A stretch of DNA of 47,424 nt, taken from positions 1-47,424 of the forward strand of contig CACYZW010000042.1 in assembly GCA_902778995.1 (NCBI GenBank), in the 5' to 3' direction. The position numbers and the translations under genes are program-made. The notes below the pieces were generated by a model, which was not told where the DNA came from, did not search any database, and was given only the letters and a program-made list of their open reading frames with translations. This stretch comes from an uncultured Eubacteriales bacterium (GTDB lineage Bacteria > Bacillota > Clostridia > Christensenellales > Aristaeellaceae). Of this stretch, positions 16,586-24,281 are shown piece after piece; position 1 is the stretch's first letter; each line of letters starts with the position of its first letter.

Positions 16586-17032
16586 TTACTGCATCGCGTT
16601 GAAGGCCAGCGCGATCACGCCGCCGAACAGCGCGCCCACGACGACCTGTCGGCGGGTATGGCCCACAAACTCCTTCAGCGTCTCCTCCAGCGTCAGTTCG
16701 CCGCGACCCATGGAATTGATGAGCTCCACCATGCTGTTGATCACCTTGGCCTGCTTGCCCGTCTCCTGGCGCACGCCCATGGCGTCGTGCATGACGATCA
16801 GCGCGAGTATCGCCGCCACCGCAAATAACGGGCTGTCCCAGCCGCACTGCAATCCCGTAGTCACCGCCACTGCGGTCACCGTGGCTGAATGGCTGCTGGG
16901 CATGCCCCCGTCCCCCAACAGGCGCTCCCAGACCAGGTGCTTGTGTATGATCAGGTGGACGATGGTCTTGGCGATCTGCGAAAGCAGCCACGCGACGCAT
17001 CCGACAATCAGTACCCTGTTCTGTAGTATCAT
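16586..17032 (-). CDS. Divergent PAP2 family membrane protein (DUF212/YuiD-like)
   Basis: This 148-residue membrane protein has four or five helices and the signature GDGGMPSSHSATVTAVAV (residues 41-58), followed by HDAMGVRQETGKQA. These match the divergent PAP2 family, related to acid phosphatases such as phosphatidylglycerophosphatase but with only part of the phosphatase motifs. Its substrate is not established; a lipid phosphate is the usual guess. It is a single gene, convergent with the aldo/keto reductase, and enclosed by a 64-bp direct repeat. ATG at 17032 is preceded by GGGGGAGAT. Confidence 0.87.
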   Translation of the reverse strand: MILQNRVLIVGCVAWLLSQIAKTIVHLIIHKHLVWERLLGDGGMPSSHSATVTAVAVTTGLQCGWDSPLFAVAAILALIVMHDAMGVRQETGKQAKVINSMVELINSMGRGELTLEETLKEFVGHTRRQVVVGALFGGVIALAFNAMQ

Positions 17033-17230
17033 ATCCCGCCATCTCCCCCGGCGACGTACAAATCCTCCGCTTCGCCCGGTATTGCAGCCCTGCGCCGGGC
17101 ATGCACACCAAACGGAACGAAGGATATGCCGATTATTCGTGACTGTTCAGTCCTGCACGCCCTTCGACCCGCTGCGCGGGCAGGGGCTGTTAATAACCAA
17201 AAGCCACCCTCTCAAAGGAATGCGGCTCGG

Positions 17231-17293
17231 CGCAGCCGGGACGGCAGGCGTTCGCTTCGATGTATTTCCGTATATCCACGAGGTTTTACAGCC
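17231..17293 (+). repeat. About 64-bp direct repeat, copy 2 (after PAP2 gene)
   Basis: This is the second copy of the repeat at 16471-16534. Its left side has no inverted arm, so it cannot form the long hairpin of copy 1. The rest of the 395-base gap 17033-17427 includes a short CCCGC/GCGGG hairpin near 17168 and no open frame I can support. Confidence 0.65.
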
Positions 17294-17427
17294 CGTTCCG
17301 GCGCGCGTCTGCGCCTCACAGGCTCCCTGCCGGCCGGCCGACAGGCCAGCCCAAAGGAGGGCCTTCAGGGCGGCCTGAACAAAGATCATTCAGCGTAATT
17401 CAGCCGAATCACATGGATGATTATCAA

Positions 17428-19557
17428 TCACCCCTCCGCCCGTGTCAGCAGCTGCTCCAGCATCTCATAGGTCACGGAGCGGCGCTCGTTGAACACCACC
17501 TCGCCCTTTGGGTTCAGCACCACGGTCTGCGGCAGCTTCGACGAGCCGTTCACGACGGCGAACAGCGACTGATCCTTGTCGTCCAGCGTGAACTTGATCT
17601 GGTCCCAGCCCTTGTCCGCCAGGAAATCCGAAACCTGCTGCTCCGTGTTGAACAGGCCCAGGTGCACGGCCAGAATTTCTATCTCCGGATGTTTCTCCTT
17701 CAACGCCTCGAAATAGGGCAGCTCGCCGATGCAGGGCTTGCAGTGGATGCCCCACAGGTTGATGAACACCACCTTGCCCCGGGTGTCCGCCAGGTGGAAC
17801 TCACCCCCGCCGATCAGCGGCGCGGTGAAGTCCGCCAGCTGCTGCCCCACGTCGTAGCCCACCGGCGCGTCGCTGGTGTAGTCCGCGGCGGGCTCAGCGG
17901 TCGCCTCAGGCGCCGCAGCGACCTCCGACGCCGCCGTCTCAGGCGCAACGGCATTCCCGCCGGCCTTGTCGTACAGCTGCTCCAGCATCTCGTAGGTCAC
18001 GGAGCGGCGCTCGTTGAACACCACCTCGCCCTTCGGGTTCAGCACCACGGTCTGCGGCAGCTTCGACGAGCCGTTTACGACGGCGAACAGCGATTGATCC
18101 TTGTCGTCCAGCGTGAACTTGATCTGATCCCAGCCCTTGTCAGCAAGGAAGTCCGAAACCTGCTGTTCCGTGTTGAACAGGCCCAGGTGCACGGCCAGAA
18201 CCTCCACATCCGGGTGCTTCTCCTTCAACGCCTCGAAGTAGGGCAGCTCGCCGATGCAGGGCTTGCAGTGGATGCCCCAAAGGTTGATGAACACCACCTT
18301 GCCCCGGGTGTCCGCCAGGTGGAACTCGCCCCCGCCGATCAGCGGCGCGGTGAAGTCCGCCAGCTGCTGCCCCACGTCGTAGCCCACCGGCGCGTCGCTG
18401 GTGTAGTCCGCCTCGGGCTCAGCGGTTGCCTCGGGCTCAGCCGTCGCCTCGGGCTCAGCCGTCGCCTCGGGCTCGAGCGCCTCCTCCGGCTCAACCGTCG
18501 CCCCGGGAATCGCCGCAGCGTCAGGCGCCTGCGCCTCGGCGGTCATCTTCGGCGGATGGATCACGTTGAACCACAGCAGCACGAACACCAGCACCGCAAG
18601 GGCGACGCCCCACACGGCTCGCCCGGCGCGCCTGCGCCTGGCGATTTCCGGCTCGGGATCGGCGTTCTTGCCGGTCTCAGGGCCCTTTAAGGTCAGCTTT
18701 CCACACTTCATGGCAATCGCCCCCTGATTACAATGCTCGATGCACTTGCCGCAGGAGATGCACTCGTGGTCGCCCACGTGCCGCACGTCCATATGACAGT
18801 TCCGCACACACGCCCCACAGCCGTTGCAGCGCTGGGGATTGACCTTCACGCCGGTAAGCGCGAACCTGTTGAACAGGCCGTAGATCGCCCCCAGCGGGCA
18901 GATGAAGCGGCAGAAGGCGCGATAGACGAATATGCAGGCCGCGCCGATGATCACCATGATGACGAACTTGCGGGTAAACAGTATGCCCAGCCGGGCGAAC
19001 TCGCCGTCATTGACCGGGTTGGACAACAGCCCGAAAGCGCCCTCCAGGGTACCCGCAGGGCATATGTACTTGCAGAAGCCGGGCATGGCGACGCCGTGGC
19101 GCACGCCGTACCAGAGCGGTATAGCCAGCACGAACACCGCCAGTATCACGTATTTCAGATAGGACAGCGCCCTTGTGATCCCGTTCTTTTTGATCTTCGG
19201 CGTGGGAATCTTGTGCAGCAGCTCCTGGATCAGCCCCAGCGGGCAGAACCAGCCGCAGATGGTGCGGCCCAGCGTGATGCCGAAGAGCAGCAGTATGCCC
19301 ACAACGTACCACGGCGCGGTATGCTTCGCGTCGGTCAGGGCGTTTTGCAGCGAACCCAGCGGGCACGCGCCAATCGCACCGGGGCAGGAGTAGCAGTTGA
19401 AGCCCGGCACGCACACCGCCTTTTGCGCGGTCTGATTGATGTCCCCCACGATGAAGCCCTTCAGGTTGGCGTTGTACAGCAGCGCGGCGTACAATTGGGC
19501 CAGCCTTCGGGTCGTGGGCCTGTGGCTTTGCCACCATTCCGAAATCTTATTAGCCAA
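17428..19557 (-). CDS. Membrane 4Fe-4S protein fused to two tandem TlpA/ResA-type thioredoxin domains
   Basis: This protein of about 709 residues has three parts. Residues 1-300 form a NapH/CcoG-like membrane electron carrier with several helices. It has cysteine motifs at 49-65 (FNCYSCPG, GACPLG), then CGWFCPLG, CKYICPAG and CRFICPLG, and two ferredoxin clusters, CNGCGACVRNC and CISCGKCIEHC. After a further membrane helix (ALAVLVFVLLWFNVI) comes a linker of repeated PEATAE units. Then two almost identical thioredoxin-like domains, each with WGIHCKPCIGELPYF, sit about 175 residues apart (CKPC near 429 and 604). These should lie outside the membrane and handle disulfides. The start is uncertain: TTG 19557, TTG 19563 or GTG 19566, overlapping the upstream CxxC gene. 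A quinol-to-disulfide electron path is inferred. Confidence 0.85.
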   Translation of the reverse strand: MANKISEWWQSHRPTTRRLAQLYAALLYNANLKGFIVGDINQTAQKAVCVPGFNCYSCPGAIGACPLGSLQNALTDAKHTAPWYVVGILLLFGITLGRTICGWFCPLGLIQELLHKIPTPKIKKNGITRALSYLKYVILAVFVLAIPLWYGVRHGVAMPGFCKYICPAGTLEGAFGLLSNPVNDGEFARLGILFTRKFVIMVIIGAACIFVYRAFCRFICPLGAIYGLFNRFALTGVKVNPQRCNGCGACVRNCHMDVRHVGDHECISCGKCIEHCNQGAIAMKCGKLTLKGPETGKNADPEPEIARRRRAGRAVWGVALAVLVFVLLWFNVIHPPKMTAEAQAPDAAAIPGATVEPEEALEPEATAEPEATAEPEATAEPEADYTSDAPVGYDVGQQLADFTAPLIGGGEFHLADTRGKVVFINLWGIHCKPCIGELPYFEALKEKHPDVEVLAVHLGLFNTEQQVSDFLADKGWDQIKFTLDDKDQSLFAVVNGSSKLPQTVVLNPKGEVVFNERRSVTYEMLEQLYDKAGGNAVAPETAASEVAAAPEATAEPAADYTSDAPVGYDVGQQLADFTAPLIGGGEFHLADTRGKVVFINLWGIHCKPCIGELPYFEALKEKHPEIEILAVHLGLFNTEQQVSDFLADKGWDQIKFTLDDKDQSLFAVVNGSSKLPQTVVLNPKGEVVFNERRSVTYEMLEQLLTRAEG
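17449..18411 (-). repeat. Tandem duplication of the thioredoxin-like domain (period 525 bp)
   Basis: Segments 17449-17886 and 17974-18411 (146 codons each) encode the same domain, with the only amino-acid differences I see at DVEVL versus EIEIL. Most DNA differences are synonymous. The copies are joined by an alanine/glutamate-rich linker. Confidence 0.93.
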
Positions 19558-20344
19558 GTCCAACACACTCCATACAAATCGCTGTCGCTTTTGCGAGCAC
19601 ATCCGCCATGCCGCCGTTTTTGATGCCCGCGATGATGAGTACGACGGCCAGGACCAGCGCGACATACCTTATCACAAGGACGCCCTTCGCCGGGGCCTGC
19701 TTCACGGCCCTGCAGGGCAGGGGCCGCGCCGCCGCCCCGACGCCCGCCGTCTTTTCCGCCTCCAGCTGCGCCTTTGCGGCGTCGGCCTCCCGCCGCTCGC
19801 TTTTGCCCCGCAGGGCGGCGCTCACGCAGAGACAGCCGAAGCCCACCGCCACCCAGGGCAGGAATACCCGCATCAGGTTCAAAAACTCCCCGTCGGTGCC
19901 CTCGTGGGGATGGTCAAAGTGCGCGCCGTTCAGGCAGTACAGCGCCACCGGTATCATGCACAGCGCAAAGGCGATCCAGCCGCCCCAGAGCTGCTTCTTC
20001 TGCGTCGCCTGCTCCCTGCGCATGGCGTCGCTGGGCGACTGCACCCGGGCGCAGACCAGATCCCGCGCGATCTGGGTGTCCTGCACTGGCTTGTCCGCGT
20101 TCTCGTCCTTCACGCCCAGCAGCCAGCCGGCGACCGTCAGCCCAATGGCCGCGAAGAACAGCGGCGCGATGGGCGCGAAGCGCTCCGCGACCCTGTCCCG
20201 GGTATAGATCCAGTAGAACAGATCCCCGTTCCGCTGGATGGCGTCGCCCTCCAAAAAGATGCGGATGGCTGCCGAAGACAGCAGTATCACCAGCAGCAAA
20301 ATCAGCGCCGACTGTACGATCATGTAAAGCCTGTTCTTTGTCAT
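19550..20344 (-). CDS. Membrane protein ending in a CD1871A-type CxxC motif
   Basis: This 264-residue protein has about five hydrophobic segments. Residues 1-80 hold two helices and a loop, and a third and fourth lie at about 122-180. The last 40 residues read VIRYVALVLAVVLIIAGIKN and end in ICMECVGLG (C257, C260). That ending is the hallmark of the small CD1871A-family CxxC proteins of Clostridia, which are normally only 40-50 residues, so this looks like a fusion of such a unit to a larger membrane domain. The gene overlaps the 4Fe-4S/thioredoxin gene by about eight bases, and the two probably act together as an electron or thiol relay across the membrane. No function is proven for the family. 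Confidence 0.75.
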   Translation of the reverse strand: MTKNRLYMIVQSALILLLVILLSSAAIRIFLEGDAIQRNGDLFYWIYTRDRVAERFAPIAPLFFAAIGLTVAGWLLGVKDENADKPVQDTQIARDLVCARVQSPSDAMRREQATQKKQLWGGWIAFALCMIPVALYCLNGAHFDHPHEGTDGEFLNLMRVFLPWVAVGFGCLCVSAALRGKSERREADAAKAQLEAEKTAGVGAAARPLPCRAVKQAPAKGVLVIRYVALVLAVVLIIAGIKNGGMADVLAKATAICMECVGLG

Positions 20345-20404
20345 AAGCGACTCCCCCGTTCGATTCCGTCACAGGCAGTTTTTACCCCGCGCACAACAAA
20401 CGAC

Positions 20405-20434
20405 AATATATATTAATTATATCAGCTATGTCAA
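20405..20434 (-). promoter_or_regulatory. Putative promoter of the CxxC/4Fe-4S operon
   Basis: On the minus strand TTGACA (20429-20434), 18 bases, TATATT (20405-20410), in the most AT-rich stretch of the region. The start site would be about 55 bases before the ATG at 20344. Confidence 0.6.
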
Positions 20435-20576
20435 TACCCACGTTATATATAACAGAGTGTGTATCATAAATTCCAAACATGCAGCTTTGGCGGAAAATAT
20501 GTTCGAACCAGCGCTTCCCTGACTTATAAACCGCAGTCTTCCCGATCTTCCGGCCAGATAAAGTCGTCGGGCGCGC

Positions 20577-20605
20577 TTGTCAAACGGCGGCGTCTGTGTT
20601 AAACT
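20577..20605 (+). promoter_or_regulatory. Putative promoter of the Cache histidine kinase
   Basis: TTGTCA (20577-20582), 17 bases, TAAACT (20600-20605). The boxes are one and two bases from consensus. It lies about 50 bases before the kinase start. Confidence 0.45.
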
Positions 20606-20654
20606 GAATGCAGTGAATTTAACGTGACCAACGGTTGTGGAATGGATGGTCTTT

Positions 20655-22790
20655 ATGGACAAATGGCGCAAGATCCGGGAAGTGATAAAAAACATGGGCG
20701 CGAAGAGCGTTATCGCATCGTCGCTCGTGTTTCTGATCACCGTCGCGGCCACCTGCGCGGGCGGCTATCATTTCTATCGCACCACGAAGGAGAGCATCTG
20801 TTTGCAGGGCAAGGTGAACGCCGTACAGTCCGCCAAGGAATTTGACGGCTACCTGCTGGTGCGCAAGAACACCGTCATACTCGCCGGCCACGTGGTGGAC
20901 GAGATGATACGGGAAAACAAGCCGAACAGCGAAATTCTGGAATACCTGACCGCGGAATCCCTGAGCATCAAAAAATCCATCGACATGGACTATACCGGCC
21001 TGTACGGCTGGATCAACGGCGAATACCTGGACGGCGTCGGCTGGGTTCCGGACGACGATTACGTTCCGACGGAGCGCCCGTGGTATCTGGAAACCATGGC
21101 GGACGACAGCGAAGTGACCTTCGTCAAGCCCTATCTGGACGATCAGACCAAGACGGTTTTGACGACGATGGCAAAGCGGCTTTCCGACGGCGTCAGCGTC
21201 ATCGCCCTGGACGTGACGCTGAGCCGGATCGAGGTCATCACCCAGCAGATCGCCCAACAGACCCCGGGCAGCTACGGCCTTGTGCTGGACAAGGGCGGGC
21301 AGGTCATCGCCCATTCCGACGATCCCGAGCTGGGCAAAAACTATCTGGAGGAGAAGGACACCCTCGGCGCGGCCCTCGCCTCAGCGCTGTACGGCGAGCA
21401 CGACCAGCAGTTTGAGCTGCGCTTCAACGGCGAGGAATACATGGTCTTCACCGAAAGGATCGAAGGCGGCTGGCAGGCCGTTTCCCTCATCAACACCCGG
21501 GTGTTCTACAGGCCCCTGATCATACTGCTGTCGACGCTCGCGCTCGTCACCCTGATGGAGGCCGCCGTGTTCATCGCGATTCTCTACAACCAGAGCGCGA
21601 AAAATCTCGCCGTCGCGTCGGCGGAGGAGGCTCATAGCGCCAACCGCGCCAAATCCCGCTTCCTTTCGAGAATGAGCCACGAAATCCGCACGCCGATCAA
21701 CGCCATCATCGGCCTGGACAGCATCGCGCTGCGGGATGAAAGCATATCCCCGCACACCCGGGACGAGCTGAACAAGATCGGCGCCAGCGCCCGGCATCTG
21801 CTCTCCATCATCAACGATATACTGGACATGAGCCGCATCGAATCCGGGCATATGGAACTCAGGGAGGAGCACTTCTCCTTCCGGGATTTCCTGGAGCAAA
21901 TCCGCATCATCGTGGGCGGACAGTGCGACGACAAGGGCCTGCGCTTCGTCTGCAATCCCATCGACCCGCTGGACGAATACTATGTGGGCGACAGCCTGAA
22001 GCTCAAGCAAGCGATCATCAACATACTCGGCAATTCCGTGAAGTTCACCGACCCGCCCGGCACGATCACCTTCACCGTCGAGCAGGCGGCTTCCGCAGGC
22101 GACAGGGTCACCCTGCGCTTTACGATGGCGGACACGGGCGTCGGCATGGACGCGGACTACCTGCCCAGGCTGTTCGAGGCGTTCTCCCAGGAGGACACGG
22201 GCAACACCACCCGCTACGGCGGCAGCGGCCTCGGCATGGCGATCACCAAGAGCATCGTCGATATGATGGGCGGCGAGATCGGCGTACAGAGCGAGAAGGG
22301 GCGCGGCACGACCTTCACCGTGTCCGTATCCCTGGGTCGGGCGCATGAAACCGTTTTGCCGGAGGCCGCCCCAAGTGAAACGGAGCGCGACGACGGCGCG
22401 CTGAAGGGCATGCATCTGCTGATCGCGGAGGATCAGGAGATGAACGCGGAAATTCTCGCCGATCTGCTGGACCTGGAGGATATGAGCTGCGAATGGGCGG
22501 AGAACGGACAGCGGGCCGTGGAGCTGTTTGCGCAGTGCGAGACGGGGCATTTCGACGCGATACTGATGGATATGCGCATGCCCGTCATGGACGGCCTCGC
22601 CGCAACCCGTGAGATTCGCAGGCTGCACCGCCCCGACGCGGCGACCGTTCCCATCATCGCCCTATCTGCCAATGCTTTTGAGGAGGATGTCCGGCAGTGC
22701 CTGGAGGTGGGCATGAACGCCCACCTGTCCAAGCCCGTGGATATCGAACTTTTGAAGGAAGCGCTGCTGAAATATACCGTTGGGCGGTAG
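20655..22790 (+). CDS. Hybrid sensor histidine kinase: dCache, HisKA, HATPase, REC
   Basis: This kinase of about 711 residues starts with a membrane helix (near 13-32), then an extracellular double-Cache domain (about 40-285). The domain has VPTERPWYLETM, the typical dCache ligand-site helix, which often senses amino acids or small acids. A second helix (about 290-315, LIILLSTLALVTLMEAAVF) leads to HisKA with SHEIRTP (phosphorylated His near 342). The HATPase boxes are NILGNSVKF, DTGVGMD and GGSGLGMAI. A C-terminal receiver has its aspartate near 638 in LMDMRMPVMDG. No DNA-binding regulator is beside it, so the output is unknown. ATG at 20655 has GGATGG at 5 bases; GTG 20637 and ATG 20646 are alternatives. 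Its core is close to that of the 40386-44609 protein. Confidence 0.9.
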   Translation: MDKWRKIREVIKNMGAKSVIASSLVFLITVAATCAGGYHFYRTTKESICLQGKVNAVQSAKEFDGYLLVRKNTVILAGHVVDEMIRENKPNSEILEYLTAESLSIKKSIDMDYTGLYGWINGEYLDGVGWVPDDDYVPTERPWYLETMADDSEVTFVKPYLDDQTKTVLTTMAKRLSDGVSVIALDVTLSRIEVITQQIAQQTPGSYGLVLDKGGQVIAHSDDPELGKNYLEEKDTLGAALASALYGEHDQQFELRFNGEEYMVFTERIEGGWQAVSLINTRVFYRPLIILLSTLALVTLMEAAVFIAILYNQSAKNLAVASAEEAHSANRAKSRFLSRMSHEIRTPINAIIGLDSIALRDESISPHTRDELNKIGASARHLLSIINDILDMSRIESGHMELREEHFSFRDFLEQIRIIVGGQCDDKGLRFVCNPIDPLDEYYVGDSLKLKQAIINILGNSVKFTDPPGTITFTVEQAASAGDRVTLRFTMADTGVGMDADYLPRLFEAFSQEDTGNTTRYGGSGLGMAITKSIVDMMGGEIGVQSEKGRGTTFTVSVSLGRAHETVLPEAAPSETERDDGALKGMHLLIAEDQEMNAEILADLLDLEDMSCEWAENGQRAVELFAQCETGHFDAILMDMRMPVMDGLAATREIRRLHRPDAATVPIIALSANAFEEDVRQCLEVGMNAHLSKPVDIELLKEALLKYTVGR

Positions 22791-22819
22791 GGCATGGGTG
22801 AGGCCATCCCATGTATTAT

Positions 22820-22844
22820 GGAAACCCCGCACAATGCTCATGGC
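22820..22844. repeat. 25-bp dispersed repeat, copy 1
   Basis: GGAAACCCCGCACAATGCTC and the next five bases match 28407-28431 with a single difference. It lies in the 134-base gap between the kinase and PfkB genes. Confidence 0.7.
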
Positions 22845-22924
22845 CCGTGAATACTGCGCAAGTCGATAATGCTGTGTTTCATGAACAGGGACAGTATCTG
22901 TAATGCGAAAGGGAGGGTGTGGCG

Positions 22925-23860
22925 ATGCCTGCGGTTTTCCGGTGCGCGGTGGTCGGCGCGGCAAATATCGACATCGGCGGGTTTCCCGAGGGCCGAATCG
23001 CCCTGCAGGATTCCAACCCCGGACGGGTGGTGCTGTCCGCCGGCGGTGTGGGGCGCAATATCGCGTGCAATCTGGCCCGGCTGGGCGTCGCGACCCACCT
23101 GATCGCCCCGCTGGGCACGGACGTATTCGCCGACGTCGTGCGCGTGGACTGTGCGCGGGCGGGCGTGGATATGGGGCTGTGCTTCACCTTCCCCGGCGCG
23201 GCCAGCTCCGCCTATCTGTTCATCGCGGATTTCAACGGCGATATGCAGCTGGCCGTGAACGACATGGCGATATGCCAGCGCATGACGCCGGAGGCGCTGT
23301 CGGACCGCATCGACGCGCTGAACGCCATGGACGCCGTAGTATTGGACGCCAATCTGCCCGAGGCGAGCATCGATTACCTGTCGCAGCGCCTGCGCGTGCC
23401 GCTGTACGCCGATGCCGTTTCCGCCGTCAAGGCCCGCAGGCTGCTGCCCGCGCTGCCCAGGCTCCATGTTATCAAGCCCAACGCGCTGGAGGCGGAAGCG
23501 CTGACGGGGCTGCCCGTGCACGACCGGCCCACCGCCGAGGCCGCCGCGCAAAAGCTGGTGGCAATGGGCGTGGAGAACGCCTGCATCACCCTGGGCGAGC
23601 GCGGGGTCTGCTGCGCGAACGGGCAGGCGGTGCGCTTCATGGCAGGCGTGCCGGTGCAGATGACCAACGCCACCGGCGCGGGGGACGCTTTCACGGCGGC
23701 GCTGGTGTGGGCGCAACTCAGGGGAATGAACCTGTTCGACGCCGCCCGCGCGGGCATGGCAGCGGCGGCCCTGACCGTGGAATCGACTGAGACCGTGCAT
23801 CCCGGGATGTCCGAATCCCTTTTGCGCGAACGCCTGTCCGCCCTGCAGTCGACGATGTGA
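22925..23860 (+). CDS. PfkB-family sugar/nucleoside kinase
   Basis: This 311-residue kinase belongs to the ribokinase/PfkB family. An N-terminal substrate region has VVGAANIDIGGFP and the glycine motif SAGGVGRNIACNLARLG. The C-terminal ATP-binding and catalytic signature is TNATGAGDAFTAALVW, with the catalytic aspartate in GAGD. The ANIDIGGFPEG opening resembles pseudouridine kinases and related nucleoside kinases, so PsuK-like activity is possible but not proven. ATG at 22925 has GGGAGGG at 7 bases; GTG 22919 is too close to it. It follows the Cache kinase by 134 bases on the same strand, with no obvious joint function. Confidence 0.88.
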   Translation: MPAVFRCAVVGAANIDIGGFPEGRIALQDSNPGRVVLSAGGVGRNIACNLARLGVATHLIAPLGTDVFADVVRVDCARAGVDMGLCFTFPGAASSAYLFIADFNGDMQLAVNDMAICQRMTPEALSDRIDALNAMDAVVLDANLPEASIDYLSQRLRVPLYADAVSAVKARRLLPALPRLHVIKPNALEAEALTGLPVHDRPTAEAAAQKLVAMGVENACITLGERGVCCANGQAVRFMAGVPVQMTNATGAGDAFTAALVWAQLRGMNLFDAARAGMAAAALTVESTETVHPGMSESLLRERLSALQSTM

Positions 23861-23977
23861 TTTCAAACGAACGGGTTGTCGGCCAATGCCCGCTCTCTGC
23901 AAAGGCTCTCTCAGGCGGAAATCCATGGTACAAGGCGAATCCGGTACGCCGCATGAGGCTGAAAAAAAGGCGGTTCG

Positions 23978-24150
23978 CGTTTTCTGTGGAATTTTGTGGA
24001 ACTCCCTCAGTCATGCTGCGCATGCCAGCTCCCTCAGGGAGGGAGCCTTAAGGCAGCGAAGGCGGGCATCCTGTCTCCCTCACCGAGGGAGGTGGCCGAT
24101 CGCAGAGAGGCCGGAGGGAGTTTTCATTTCACAACTTTCCGTAAAGAGCC
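23978..24150 (+). repeat. About 174-bp dispersed repeat, copy 1
   Basis: This segment is closely similar to 45236-45409 in the same orientation. It contains a CTCCCTC/GAGGGAG hairpin (24076-24092) and the string GGAACTCCCTCAGTCATGC. The tail (TTTTC, then GTGAAGAGCC) returns at 24217-24234, after a third partial unit. Similar 'ACTCCCTCAGTC' elements are, from memory, abundant in gut Firmicutes. It fills most of the 420-base gap 23861-24281, in which I see no gene. Confidence 0.85.
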
Positions 24151-24281
24151 AAAAAGGCGCTTCGCGTTTTCTGTGGGACACCCGGCAACGCCCTCAGGGA
24201 GGGCGTTCCCGTCCCACAGGTTTTCGTGAAGAGCCTTATTTTTATTGCTGATAATCTGTTCTGGTACGACCTCACAGCATC

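Noticed and set aside
23861-24281. Short frames upstream of moeA, on both strands
   Set aside because: They lie in the 174-bp repeat and its partial copy; the encoded peptides have no conserved pattern.
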